Assembly: GCA_020725545.1 (NCBI GenBank)
Contig: DYEV01000032.1
Location: 62,001 to 126,000, forward strand
Direction: 5' to 3'
Source: Desulfobacca sp.
GTDB taxonomy: Bacteria; Desulfobacterota; Desulfobaccia; Desulfobaccales; Desulfobaccaceae
DNA: 64,000 bases
This document shows positions 51,387 to 60,114 of the stretch, in pieces. A program made the position numbers and the translations under genes. Positions within the stretch are counted from its first letter, which is position 1. Each line of letters opens with the position of its first letter. The notes beneath the pieces are model-generated. The model saw only the letters and a program-made list of their open reading frames with translations, did not search any database and was not told where the DNA came from.

Positions 51387-52232
51387 CTACCAGAGATGGG
51401 CAGCGGCCGGCACTTCCCGGCGGTCCAGCAGCCGGATGGCGTCCTGGGGACAGGCGGCCCGGCAGACGCCGCAGCCGTAACAGAAACGCTCATCTACAAC
51501 GATTTTCTGCAACGAGGCGCTATAGGTCAGGGCCCCGAACTGGCAGAGCTGGAGACATTCCCGGCAGCCCACGCAGAGGTCCGGATCCACCCGGGCCACA
51601 TACTCACCCCGGAACATGACCGCCACGCCGTGGGAGACGGTGCAGCGCAGGGCCAGACAGCCGGAGCGGTCGCAGTTGCAGATACCGCCAATAAAAGGGG
51701 TATGGAAGGTCCAGACACTGTGGCACAAGCCTTCCTGCTCGTGGGCCTGGAACGCGTCCAGGGCCTCCTCGGGAGTGAGGACCTCCAACCCCTGACTGTC
51801 CGGTCCGGCGGTAAAACTGGGATCCAGCCCCGCCAGAATTTCGGCGAACCGGCCGCCGTCCGGGGCCAGGCTGACGCCGTAGCAGTAGCGTTTTTCCTGT
51901 CCCAGGGAGGCCTGACGGCAGATACAAGTTACCCGCACGATAGTCTTGACAAAACTAAAGATTTCCTGGATGTCCTCCAGGGGGGCGATTTGACCGAAAT
52001 GGATTTTTTTCTGGTGCCGAGTGATGGCGCCGCTCACCAGCCCCCTGATAAAAACCGGCAAACGGTCTAACTTTTCCAATCGTTTGACACTTTCGGCCAA
52101 GCTGGCGGGGTCGGCTAAAAAATCTCGGATAAAGGTGCGGCGTTTCAGGTCGCTAAGCAGGTCATCGGCATAGTTTTTGGCCTGCAAATACCATTTCTTG
52201 CCTTCGCCATGTTTGAGGCAGAATTCACACAC
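51387..52232 (-). CDS. 4Fe-4S dicluster protein of unknown function
   Basis: The 281-residue protein has a C-terminal bacterial-ferredoxin pair of clusters: CVGCRECLQLC and CYGCGVCRAACPQDA. N-terminal and middle cysteines (CEFC at the very start, CICR, CYG, CNCDRSGC, LRC) could hold further metal. Its N-terminal ~100 residues are helical. It is the last gene of the ferredoxin-prmA-ogt-trmO run, starting six bases after trmO. A redox role is plausible; no substrate can be assigned. Confidence 0.85.
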   Translation of the reverse strand: MCEFCLKHGEGKKWYLQAKNYADDLLSDLKRRTFIRDFLADPASLAESVKRLEKLDRLPVFIRGLVSGAITRHQKKIHFGQIAPLEDIQEIFSFVKTIVRVTCICRQASLGQEKRYCYGVSLAPDGGRFAEILAGLDPSFTAGPDSQGLEVLTPEEALDAFQAHEQEGLCHSVWTFHTPFIGGICNCDRSGCLALRCTVSHGVAVMFRGEYVARVDPDLCVGCRECLQLCQFGALTYSASLQKIVVDERFCYGCGVCRAACPQDAIRLLDRREVPAAAHLW

Positions 52233-52238
52233 CCTGGC

Positions 52239-52820
52239 CTACTCCGGCGGCGGCCCTGCGGCCCAGGGCGGGATAGCAGCTTGCGGCACCGCATCGATCT
52301 GGGGCACATAAGGTTTCAGATCCACCACCGGCGAACCGTCCCAGGCGTCCAGTCCGATTACTTCCAGGCGGTTACCCTGGCGTTGCACCAAACGGCAGAC
52401 CTGCATTCCCAAGAGGTTGGGGCGCACCGGCGCGCGGGTGGCGAAGACCCCGGTAAGGGGATTGGCCGGGTTACCCCGGGGATGGACCTTCAGGGTGCGG
52501 CGCTTCTCGGGGGTGTCATTGCCATGGAACCAATAGATCACCCAGAGGTGGGAAAAGCTCTCGATGCCCTCCAATCCTGCCGCCAGGGCTGGTTCCACAG
52601 TTATGTAGATCTTGCCGGCCCGCCGTTCCACCCGACCTATCTGATCGACACTAAACTTCGGCATCGTCGGGGAAGTCTGCTCCTGCCCCCAGGCCAAGGC
52701 GGTGGTCAGGCTGAATCCCAAACTGGCCAGCACCAGCAAGCGCCAGCCCCATTGGCCAACGGCCTTGACAAAACTCTTAGGCCTAGCGAGCTTTAACCTC
52801 AGAACCATAATTGCACCCAA
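52239..52820 (-). CDS. TsaA/TrmO-family protein with an N-terminal signal-like segment
   Basis: The domain matches TrmO (tRNA t6A37 N6-methyltransferase): IGRVERRAGKI, GLEGIESFSHLWVIYWFH, LKVHPRGNPANPLTGVFATRAPVRPN and the closing VIGLDAWDGSPVVDLKPYVP. The open frame begins with a hydrophobic stretch (LLVLASLGFSLTTALAWGQEQ) that looks like a signal peptide, odd for a tRNA enzyme. An internal ATG before PKFSVDQIG would give a normal cytoplasmic TrmO, but its RBS is distant. Start therefore uncertain; 193 residues from 52820. Confidence 0.85.
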   Translation of the reverse strand: MGAIMVLRLKLARPKSFVKAVGQWGWRLLVLASLGFSLTTALAWGQEQTSPTMPKFSVDQIGRVERRAGKIYITVEPALAAGLEGIESFSHLWVIYWFHGNDTPEKRRTLKVHPRGNPANPLTGVFATRAPVRPNLLGMQVCRLVQRQGNRLEVIGLDAWDGSPVVDLKPYVPQIDAVPQAAIPPWAAGPPPE

Positions 52821-52839
52821 GCCAATGAATCTTTTCGAC

Positions 52840-53421
52840 CTACGCCTCGATCACCGGTCCATGCCACGGTAGGGGGCTTTGTCCAGTGGCCTGCCGTTCC
52901 AACGCCAGGAGCTCTCGTTTATGCTGCAAACCCCCACTATAACCGCCCAAAGACCCGTCGCTGGCCACCACCCGATGGCAAGGAATGATGATGGGCAAAG
53001 GATTGGCCCGCAAGGCGGAGCCCACCGCCCGGGCCCCCCGGGGCAAGCCCAAAGCGCGGGCGATCTCCTGATAGGTGGTGACACAGCCAAACGGCACCCG
53101 GCGCAGGGCTTCCCAGACCAAGAGCTGAAAGGGAGTTCCCCGGAGATCCAAGGTGAGATGGGCAAATTTCTCGGGTCTGCCGGCAAAATAGGCCATGAAG
53201 GTCGTGCCCACTTCCTGGCGCCAATGCCGGAGCCGCGTCGTCAGGTCGGCATTCAGGTGACCCACCGGCCAGACCGGTCCTTTGGCTTCCCCAGGGGCAT
53301 CAAAATTGACCGCCCTCAGTCCCCGCTCCGAAAAGGACAGCCACAACGGGCCGAGGGGGGTGGGGAGCATCTCCTCCCAGATTATGGTCCTTGCTGATTT
53401 GGGCCGCTTGACGCTAGGCAT
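52840..53421 (-). CDS. ogt: methylated-DNA--protein-cysteine methyltransferase
   Basis: Suicide repair enzyme for O6-alkylguanine. The 193-residue protein has the acceptor cysteine in IIPCHRVVASDG, preceded by the helix-turn-helix RVPFGCVTTYQEIARALG and GARAVGSALRANPLP. The N-terminal domain is normal. It sits between prmA and trmO. Confidence 0.95.
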   Translation of the reverse strand: MPSVKRPKSARTIIWEEMLPTPLGPLWLSFSERGLRAVNFDAPGEAKGPVWPVGHLNADLTTRLRHWRQEVGTTFMAYFAGRPEKFAHLTLDLRGTPFQLLVWEALRRVPFGCVTTYQEIARALGLPRGARAVGSALRANPLPIIIPCHRVVASDGSLGGYSGGLQHKRELLALERQATGQSPLPWHGPVIEA

Positions 53422-53442
53422 CCTGCCACCTTCCTCAATTAC

Positions 53443-54270
53443 CTAAGCCCTGGGGCAATGGCGGGCCAGAATGGCAAACCAGAGATTTTCATCCAAGACC
53501 TGCACCACCTCCAGCGGCACCCCCCGCAGCTGGGTGAGAATTTTATCCACTTCGGCGCCCACCAGACCGGAAAAGATGTACCAGGCTTTATTCAGGAATT
53601 CCGCCTGCTCCAGAATTTCCTGTAAAAGGGCGCAGTAAATATTGGCCAACACCAGATCCGCGGGTGTGGCCAAGTGTTCCCGAACATCACCGCAGATCAG
53701 GGTCATGCGGTCAGCCACCTGGTTGTGTCGGGCGTTGCGCCAGGCCGTGTCTATGGCCAGATTATTATGATCCACAGCCACCACGCTCTCCGCCCCTTTG
53801 GCCAAACAAGCCAGGGACAGAATGCCGGTGCCGGTGCCCAGGTCCAGAACCCGGGGTAACGCTTCGGTGGCATAGAGGTCATGAATGAAGCGCAGGCAGA
53901 GTTTGGTGGTGGGATGAAACCCCGAGCCGAAGGCAACGCCCGGATCAAGGCGGATAAGATGATCCCCAGGCCGGGGCTGTGGCTGTTCCCATAGCGGACA
54001 GAGATAGAAATCAGCAATGCGGAAGGGAACCAGGGGGTGACCAGCCTCCCACTCCTCATAGTTGATCTCCGTCTCCGAGACATAGCGCCAGGCTTCACGA
54101 TCTCCCAATAGTTCTTTCAAAATTGCTTCCTTTTTCGTGGTAAAAAAGAGATAGGAGCAGTCTCCTTCCCGCCAGCAGCCCAAAAAATCCCCCGCCGTCA
54201 GCGAGGTCGGCAGGGACAACTCCCCATGAATTTCATAGATATACAACTTTTCATAGGGACAGGCAGCCAT
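53443..54270 (-). CDS. prmA: ribosomal protein L11 methyltransferase
   Basis: PrmA trimethylates L11. The conserved segment DPGVAFGSGFHPTTKLCL and the SAM motif VLDLGTGTGILSLACLAKGA are followed by LANIYCALLQEI. The ATG at 54270 has AGGAG nine bases upstream; the open frame continues to 54447 but without the family pattern. Length about 275 residues is slightly short at the N-terminus. Confidence 0.9.
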   Translation of the reverse strand: MAACPYEKLYIYEIHGELSLPTSLTAGDFLGCWREGDCSYLFFTTKKEAILKELLGDREAWRYVSETEINYEEWEAGHPLVPFRIADFYLCPLWEQPQPRPGDHLIRLDPGVAFGSGFHPTTKLCLRFIHDLYATEALPRVLDLGTGTGILSLACLAKGAESVVAVDHNNLAIDTAWRNARHNQVADRMTLICGDVREHLATPADLVLANIYCALLQEILEQAEFLNKAWYIFSGLVGAEVDKILTQLRGVPLEVVQVLDENLWFAILARHCPRA

Positions 54271-54350
54271 GGTCCGGATCTCCTGGACATTAATGTATGG
54301 TGCGAAGCAATGAAAGGCAAGGAAAAACAGCTCGACTATAGCCGGCGCTG

Positions 54351-54545
54351 CTACTCTACCCAGGTAATGCAATGCACCGGACAGATATCCATGGCCGCCT
54401 GGATCTGTTCCTCCGGCGCGCCGTCCGGAAACATCACCATGGCCCACCCCAGGGATTCATTCAGGACAAATACCTCCGGGCAGACCTCCACACAGGCATT
54501 GCAACCGATACAGGCTGTTTCATCTATCATCGGGGTGCGCGTCAT
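54351..54545 (-). CDS. small [4Fe-4S] ferredoxin
   Basis: A 64-residue electron carrier with one cluster: [15 protein letters not shown] and the final Cys in MDICPVHCI. The ATG at 54545 has GAGGAG four bases upstream. It is the first gene of the minus-strand cluster. Confidence 0.93.
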   Translation of the reverse strand: MTRTPMIDETACIGCNACVEVCPEVFVLNESLGWAMVMFPDGAPEEQIQAAMDICPVHCITWVE

Positions 54546-54667
54546 CGTTCTCCTCATCGACGACCACAAAATGTTCAATGGTCAAGGTTCAAAGATCAAG
54601 AATTGTTCCACAAAGGGCCGCCAGGATTTTCGCGAGACCATAGAGGCTTTGCAAAATGCACTGCTGC

Positions 54668-55003
54668 GAAGGGCCGGGTGGTCCAGATGGCCGTGCTGCT
54701 GGTGATAGAACCGATTTTTGCGGCTGACTTTGCAGATTGTTCGTATGGTTGCCGTCCGGGCCGGAGTGCGCCTGATGCCCTGGCGGCCGTGCGGGACGGT
54801 ATCCAAAATGGTCTGTGAGTGGCGGTGGCTGGCGGAATTACTTTAGCCTCGGTTATCCAAGCATGGCCTGCCGGCAGATCAACTGGTATGTGCAGAAACG
54901 GTGGCATCGCTTTCTGCTGGCGCAGAGCCATCGCCACTGGAGGCAACTTGAGGGTCCTTCGCTGTAACAGGCACTGAAGGCCAAGGGGCTTATCTACCTG
55001 TGA
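54668..55003 (+). pseudogene. group II intron reverse transcriptase/maturase remnant
   Basis: Two pieces in different frames give group II intron reverse transcriptase sequence. The first (54668-54818, frame of GRVVQM) reads [21 protein letters not shown], matching RT motif ...EADFxxCSYGFRPGRS. It ends in a stop. The second (54824-55003) reads NYFSLGYPSMACRQINWYV and LKAKGLIYL, the maturase C-terminal end, and contains a stop at 54965. The centre of the RT, with the YADD region, is deleted. Confidence 0.85.
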
Positions 55004-55039
55004 AATCAACGCAATCAACTCCTTGCGAATGCCTCTGGC

Positions 55040-55195
55040 TGATGGCTCATCGGAGGCCGGATGCTGGCAAACTGCATGTCCGGTTTGACGAGGGGGCGCT
55101 GATGAGCGCCTCACCTGGCATGGACTGTATTCGTGGCGGGCAACGAGGCGCTCGTAGTCATGGGTTGTTTCTCATCAGTGCCCTACTCTACACAT
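55040..55195 (+). mobile_element. 3' end (domains V-VI) of a decayed group II intron
   Basis: The GGCCGGATGCTGGCAAACTG stretch, followed by CATGTCCGGTTTGACGAGG (about 55053-55100), has the paired form of group II intron domain V. A GGCGCTGATGAGCGCC-type hairpin follows, as in domain VI. The element ends near a CCCTACTCTAC stretch at about 55182-55192. The 5' half of the intron is missing and it is surely inactive. Confidence 0.65.
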
Positions 55196-55431
55196 ATAAT
55201 AACTATTTTGCCAAAAGCTCCATAGAATCGTTCTCTCAGAGTCAATAAAGTGGCCCAAGAAGGAAGGTTGTTTTATCGTCGTAGCCGGTGCTCAGCGCCG
55301 CGTTCGAGTGCTGCGGTCGCTTTGGACACTCAGAATGCCAGAGCGATTCGCAGCCACGCGAAATGAGGGCATACTCATCCATGTCAAGAACCGAGTCGGG
55401 CGATAACACCTCCAGATTGCCGGCATGCACC

Positions 55432-55971
55432 TCAGATGGTGATGACAAAACCGGCGCGGTGGTGAAAATCCGGTTGGGGAGCTGGATGGCGCAGGGCCCA
55501 AAAGGTGAATTGGCCATTGGGATGCTGGAGGACCGCGCTCACCGCCGCCTCCCAGGGCTGGTCCGGGGGTAGGATGGCTGCCAGGTCCACCTCCAGGCTG
55601 AGGGTTAAGGTGTCGGGCTGGGATTGGACCACGAGGGGCAGGTGGGGGATGGCGGTCTCTTCCCGGATGCCCTGGCGGTAGCCGCTGAGGTGGAAGACGT
55701 TCCAGTCTCCGGCCGGAGAAAGATTGCATTCCCAGTATTCTTCTGCCTCCGGGATGGCCAGAAAAAACTCGCAACAGGTGGCTTCCCAGAGCAGCCAACG
55801 CCGGGCCGGGACCGGCGCCGGGGGCGGGATGACCACGTCCGCCAGGCGGCCAGAGATAACATAGGTAATGGCCAAGAGGGTGCCTTGGCGGCAGAGATGG
55901 CCGCGGATGGCCACGGCCGGCAGCACCGGGCCCACAGGAAAGGGTTGCAGGGCAAATTCCCGTTTGATCAT
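55432..55971 (-). CDS. DOMON-like domain protein
   Basis: This ~179-residue protein has the beta-sandwich pattern of DOMON-like proteins: ITYVISGRLADVVIPPP, RRWLLWEATCCEFFLAIP, YWECNLSPAGDWNVFHLSGYRQG and LTLSLEVDLAAILP. Role unknown, perhaps a sugar- or heme-binding fold. No signal peptide is evident. ATG at 55971 overlaps the end of the kinase-like gene by four bases, so the two are coupled. Confidence 0.8.
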   Translation of the reverse strand: MIKREFALQPFPVGPVLPAVAIRGHLCRQGTLLAITYVISGRLADVVIPPPAPVPARRWLLWEATCCEFFLAIPEAEEYWECNLSPAGDWNVFHLSGYRQGIREETAIPHLPLVVQSQPDTLTLSLEVDLAAILPPDQPWEAAVSAVLQHPNGQFTFWALRHPAPQPDFHHRAGFVITI

Positions 55972-57158
55972 CGCAATTCTTTTATGAGTCGGCGGAGTGC
56001 CGTTTCCTGGGCTTCGATACTCGCAGTCAGCCGAAACTGGACCACCGCCCGCCACAGGTTGTGGCGGGGATGGCTGCTGCGGAAATAGACATTGCCGGCC
56101 AGGTAATCAGTAAAAAACCGCAGCCCCAGCTCAAAGGCAATGAGACGGATGCTATCATAAAGGTAATCGTAATCTGCGGCGGCAAGAAAGAGGCGCGCCT
56201 GGGCAAGATAGCCCTGGAGAATGGCCTTGGCCAGCCGGTCGTCAAAGTGAATCCGGTCCCAGGCGGTGGTCTCCTCTCCCAGAGGGTTGGCGCCAGAGCG
56301 CAGGCAGTCGCCCAGGTCGTAGTGGATGAGGCCGGGTTTGACCGTGTCCAGATCGATGAGGCCGACGGCCTGGCCGGTGGCATTGTCCAGCATGATGTTG
56401 TTCACCTTGGGGTCGCCGTGGATAATGCGCACGGTCAAGATGCCCCTCTGTTTGGCCTCCTCCAGAATACCCACCCAACCTCGCCGGCGGCTGATAAACT
56501 CCTGGGCATAGGCAGCTTCGGGTTCAGCAGGTATGGCGGTCTGCTCCCGGATGGCGTCATAAGCGTCCAAATAAGAGGGGGTGATATGAAATCCCGGCAG
56601 GGTGTCAGCCAAAGTCTGGGGGGGCAAATCGCTGACCAGGAGGTGGAACCGGCCCAGGGCAAAGCCCACCTCCCAGGCGTGGCCCTCATCCTGAATGGTG
56701 TCCAAGGTGTGGGCCGCCGGGATAAAACTGAGGGCCCGCCAACAGGAGCCGGTGCCATCGAGCCAAAAGTCGGCGCCGTCCACGGCGGGGATGATCCGGG
56801 GGAGCTCCCAGCGGCGTTTCGGCGCCAGGGGATCCCGGGGCTGGCACCCTTCCAGGTGGGTGGTCAGAACCCGGAAGTTGTGCATGATGAGCCGGGGGTC
56901 AGGAAAGACCGCGGGATGCAGGCGTTGTAGGATAAAAGGGGTAGTCGGCGCTGCGACCGGGGTCACCAGAAACGTGGTGTTGACGTTGCCGGATCCATGG
57001 GGAACTATCGTCAGGGGGCCGGCGGCGGGCGAGAAACGCCGCGCCGCCATCCAAACGACGGCATCAGGAGATGCGCTCAGGGCCGGCTGGGGCTGGGGAG
57101 GCGGCATGACAACTTGTTCCTGGTCGGGGCCCTCTTGGGCTGGCACAGCCTGCGGCAT
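55968..57158 (-). CDS. aminoglycoside-phosphotransferase-like small-molecule kinase
   Basis: The ~396-residue protein has the APH fold. N-lobe: GSGNVNTTFLVTP and FILQRLHPAVF. The Brenner catalytic loop is IIHGDPKVNNIMLD, with VGLIDLDTVKPG supplying the metal Asp. A helical C-lobe follows. Relatives phosphorylate sugars such as N-acetylhexosamines; the substrate is unknown. Start 57158 chosen because the upstream part overlaps the next gene; a later start is possible since the first ~45 residues are Pro/Gln-rich. Confidence 0.82.
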   Translation of the reverse strand: MPQAVPAQEGPDQEQVVMPPPQPQPALSASPDAVVWMAARRFSPAAGPLTIVPHGSGNVNTTFLVTPVAAPTTPFILQRLHPAVFPDPRLIMHNFRVLTTHLEGCQPRDPLAPKRRWELPRIIPAVDGADFWLDGTGSCWRALSFIPAAHTLDTIQDEGHAWEVGFALGRFHLLVSDLPPQTLADTLPGFHITPSYLDAYDAIREQTAIPAEPEAAYAQEFISRRRGWVGILEEAKQRGILTVRIIHGDPKVNNIMLDNATGQAVGLIDLDTVKPGLIHYDLGDCLRSGANPLGEETTAWDRIHFDDRLAKAILQGYLAQARLFLAAADYDYLYDSIRLIAFELGLRFFTDYLAGNVYFRSSHPRHNLWRAVVQFRLTASIEAQETALRRLIKELR

Positions 57159-57183
57159 GGTCGGCAAATGGCCAACTCGGTTC

Positions 57184-57816
57184 TCAATCTTTCTTGACCA
57201 TGATTTTGACCAGCTCAGTAAGGTGATGCAAGACCTTTTTGAACCGGTCCATGATCTCAAAATATACAGCGAAAGATTGGGGGTGCCCGAAGCTGTGGGT
57301 CATGGTGGTCTCATGTTCAGTAGCTGCCTGGAAGCAATGTTCTCGGATGTGCTCCGCTTGGCCCAGCAAATAGCGCCGCAGGGGTGGGTTGACGGCATGG
57401 AACAGGTCCGCCAGGCCGCGGAGCAGGCCCTTGACATGGATAAACAGATCGTTGATATGGAAAAAATCCTTGTCGGGGATGATGATGCTCCCTTTGATCT
57501 TGCGCTCAATGGGTTCGGTCATAAGCTTGAACTCGTTGGCGATATGTTCTAGGTGACCCAGGATGCCGTGCAGTTTGCTGAGGTAGGGATTGGCTTGTTG
57601 CCCCGGCTCAGCTTGGGCGTTCTCCACATCCTCAAAGAACTCATCCAGATCCAGGGTGATAGTGTCCTGGATTTTCGGGAGTGCCGCCAACTCGCCCAGA
57701 TCAGAGCGGTTGAAGGCCCGCCGCAGGGCCGCCAAGATAAGGCGGATATTGTCCACAGTGGGTGAGAGGGCGGCAAGTTTGGTCACATAATAGGTCTTGT
57801 CATAGGCTTTGGTCAT
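57184..57816 (-). CDS. PhoU-like helical protein
   Basis: The 210-residue protein is all helical, with segments such as ILGHLEHIANEFKLMTEPIERK and FHINDLFIHVKGLLRGLADLFH and a C-terminal YFEIMDRFKKVLHHLTELVKIM, resembling PhoU-type bundles. No strong motif assures the family. It is the first gene of a three-gene minus-strand group with the kinase and DOMON-like genes. Confidence 0.65.
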   Translation of the reverse strand: MTKAYDKTYYVTKLAALSPTVDNIRLILAALRRAFNRSDLGELAALPKIQDTITLDLDEFFEDVENAQAEPGQQANPYLSKLHGILGHLEHIANEFKLMTEPIERKIKGSIIIPDKDFFHINDLFIHVKGLLRGLADLFHAVNPPLRRYLLGQAEHIREHCFQAATEHETTMTHSFGHPQSFAVYFEIMDRFKKVLHHLTELVKIMVKKD

Positions 57817-58561
57817 GGCGTTCCCTTTCTGGCCAGGCCATCGGTGTGGTGGCGATCAGCAGACGATTGTCTAGCTATAAGACAGCGGCAGGGTAAAATC
57901 AAGTAGGGCAGGGGGATTGGGGGAGAGCGACGGTCTTATCTTGTCAAGGGTTAAGTGGTGCTGGGGTCCCAAGATATAAGATTGTTCGCCCTCTTCTCAG
58001 AGGGTATCCCATGCCCTCCATGAGCGACGGCCACGGGCCGCCCTCTCTTGCGTGTCCAGCGGGCAAGTCTTGCATCCTCCCCTTGGTGGCGCCGGCAAAG
58101 AGTTAAGTCGGTAGTCGCAGCCTTTAGGCTGCGCCACCTTATCCCACCGGCTTGATGTTTTTTGCGCAGGCTGAAGCCTACAGCTGCAGTACATAATTTT
58201 AATAGCTAGACCCCCGGCAGGCCTTGAAATTCCCTCTCTCCGCCACGCGGTGAGAGTTTTGAGGACAAGGCCGTTGAATTAAGCAGGTCATTTTTGGATA
58301 TCGTGCGGAGCGCAGCGAAGAATCTAAACTATTATGGCAGTTTAGATCCTCCGCCGCCTGCAGCGGCTCAGGATGGCAGAGGGGAGGCAAGTTCTTCTTT
58401 CAACAGCATCGAGGTCTTGGTTGAGGGGGAGCAGAGGGCTGCGCCCCTTGGCCCCCCATTACCTTTGCAAAAACCTGCGATAAGACAGCCGGCTAATTTT
58501 TTAACGAGTGTTGTGCCCCGCTTCCGGCTTACTGCTTGGGGGGGCGCGGCTGCCAACCGGA
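57817..58561. other. 745-base intergenic region rich in repeats
   Basis: Contains the REP-type pair at 58116-58179. A GCGCAGCGAAGAATCT stretch near 58316 and a TCAGGATGGCAGAG stretch near 58368 make up a common intergenic element. A related copy lies at about 48815-48880. No protein gene or RNA gene is supported. Confidence 0.5.
58116..58179. repeat. paired REP-like hairpins
   Basis: CGCAGCC/GGCTGCG (58116-58133, loop TTTA) and AGGCT/AGCCT (58168-58179) form two hairpins in inverse orientation around a short linker. The phrases gcagcctttaggctgc and gcaggctgaagcct are typical of dispersed intergenic REP/BIME elements. Confidence 0.6.
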
Positions 58562-59008
58562 TCAGGGCAAATATTGGGCTTCTAAACGCATACGAGTGTT
58601 GCCCTGCTCATCTAGCAGTTCTAAACAGTTACCGGCCAGGCGGTAGCCTCGGACCGCAGCAATGGCTTGCAGGAAAGACTGTTCCAAGGCATCGGCTGGC
58701 GGTGGGCAGGCCATTTGGGTGGCGGCCAGAGGTTGAAAGCGCAAGCCGGCATCGGTCTTTTGAAAAGAGCCGGAGAAACGGTTGCAGCCCGTGGCGCCCT
58801 GAACCCGCTGGCCCTCGGCCTTGAGGATCAGATGGGGCTCTCGGCCCGGCGGAATGACTTTTACCGGCTTGCCGTCAATCTCCAGCACCCGCCAATAGGT
58901 CTCCAGGAGGGTGGCGGACGGTTGGGCTATGTCGCCGACCAGGAGAATACTGCAAGCGCTGAGGCTCCAGATCATGGCCAGGAGCCAAAGGCAACCGCTG
59001 CTCTGCAT
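58562..59008 (-). CDS. META-domain lipoprotein (HslJ-like)
   Basis: A lipobox (SLSAC, Cys19) follows a hydrophobic signal, so the product is a membrane-anchored lipoprotein. The META domain is shown by ETYWRVLEIDGKPVKV, GATGCNRFSGSFQ and ATQMACPPPADALEQSFLQAI. Members are linked to envelope stress and resistance. 148 residues. Confidence 0.88.
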   Translation of the reverse strand: MQSSGCLWLLAMIWSLSACSILLVGDIAQPSATLLETYWRVLEIDGKPVKVIPPGREPHLILKAEGQRVQGATGCNRFSGSFQKTDAGLRFQPLAATQMACPPPADALEQSFLQAIAAVRGYRLAGNCLELLDEQGNTRMRLEAQYLP

Positions 59009-59095
59009 AAGCCGGGTTTCCTTTCTCTCTGAGGGTTCGGGAATCTTAACCTCGGGTGTTTCCGGTGCAATACGCTAGCTGAGCGTGGCCGTCCT

Positions 59096-59467
59096 TCATG
59101 CCAAGAAATAGGCGGCGCTGGTATGGTCCGATTCCCACACCGCCACGCGGGTGACTTTTACCCGCTGGTCATTGATGGCGCTGCTCAGGCGCTCAAAAAG
59201 GTAGCGGGCCAGGTTTTCGGAAGAGGGGTTTTGATGCTGAAAAGCCGGGAGTTCATTGAGAAAGGTATGGTCGATTTCGTCCAACAGTTCCTTGGCGTGG
59301 CTTTTGATCTTACCGAAGTCTAACACCAGGCCGGCCTCGTCCAGGGAGTCGGCGGTGACAAAGATTTCCACTTTCCAGTTATGGCCGTGCAGGGCCTCGC
59401 ATTTGCCGTAGAAATTGTTAAGCCGGTGTGCGGCCGCAAATTGGGTGACGACCTTCAATTCGTACAT
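59096..59467 (-). CDS. queD: 6-carboxy-5,6,7,8-tetrahydropterin synthase
   Basis: QueD makes the queuosine precursor carboxytetrahydropterin. The 123-residue protein has the zinc site FAAAHRL and HGHNWKVEIFV, the cysteine in GKCEALHGH, and VLDFGKIKSH, LDEIDHTFLNE and PSSENLARYLFERL. Fully typical. Confidence 0.94.
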   Translation of the reverse strand: MYELKVVTQFAAAHRLNNFYGKCEALHGHNWKVEIFVTADSLDEAGLVLDFGKIKSHAKELLDEIDHTFLNELPAFQHQNPSSENLARYLFERLSSAINDQRVKVTRVAVWESDHTSAAYFLA

Positions 59468-59472
59468 GCGCT

Positions 59473-59685
59473 TTATCCGATTTTGGGGGTTTTCAGGGTT
59501 TTTAAGCGGTTCTGGACCCGATTGATTAACTGTTTCAAGTCATTGTGCAGGGCGGCCAATTCTTTGTGGCGTTTGGCCTCGATCTTAAGCAGCTCTTCCA
59601 GATAGAAGGTGACAAATTCCATCTCCCGCTGCCGGAGTTCAGCCTCCACTTTCTGTTTCAGCTGTTTGACGATGGCTTCATCCAT
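59473..59685 (-). CDS. small coiled-coil protein of unknown function
   Basis: A 70-residue charged helical protein (KQLKQKVEAELRQREMEFVTFYLEELLKIEAKRHKEL). Start at 59685, overlapping the zinc-ribbon gene. It ends six bases before queD. No family recognised. Confidence 0.65.
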   Translation of the reverse strand: MDEAIVKQLKQKVEAELRQREMEFVTFYLEELLKIEAKRHKELAALHNDLKQLINRVQNRLKTLKTPKIG

Positions 59686-59929
59686 GGCTTTCCTCCGAAG
59701 CGGCCACGTTTTTATAGGCAAAGCCGCACTGGCTGCATTCACCCTGGGCATTGAGAATCCCGATGCAGGCGCCATCGGGGCAGAGGATGCGTTCGGCCAG
59801 ATCAGGGGAGGGCTCTTCCGGCAGCCTCTCGCCACACTGGCTGCAATAAAGGGCCATGGGGAGATTGGCAGCGCCGCAAGCCGGACAGATCGTTTCCTCC
59901 AGGTCTCCACCACAATGGGGGCATTGCAT
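59678..59929 (-). CDS. zinc-ribbon protein
   Basis: An 83-residue protein with paired cysteines CPHC, CPAC, CSQC and again CSQC, a double-zinc-ribbon layout, ending in KNVAASEESHG. It overlaps the coiled-coil gene by eight bases, suggesting they act together. Function unknown. Confidence 0.75.
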   Translation of the reverse strand: MQCPHCGGDLEETICPACGAANLPMALYCSQCGERLPEEPSPDLAERILCPDGACIGILNAQGECSQCGFAYKNVAASEESHG

Positions 59930-60114
59930 GGCTCATCCTCGTTGTAAGAAATAAAGGTTTTCGGCTCCGGTGGCCGGGCCGGCGGCGCCACTCGGTTGCC
60001 CGGAAAAGATTTTCTTGATCCCCTGGCTGGCAACGGGATCAGAAATTCTTGACCAATTGCTGTTCATAACGAAAAAACCAGGATTTGTCAATGGAATGCT
60101 GCCCGAGGAGAGAG

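Noticed and set aside
55040-55110. tRNA-like hairpins
   Set aside because: The paired bases fit group II intron domain V better and no anticodon-arm arrangement can be drawn.
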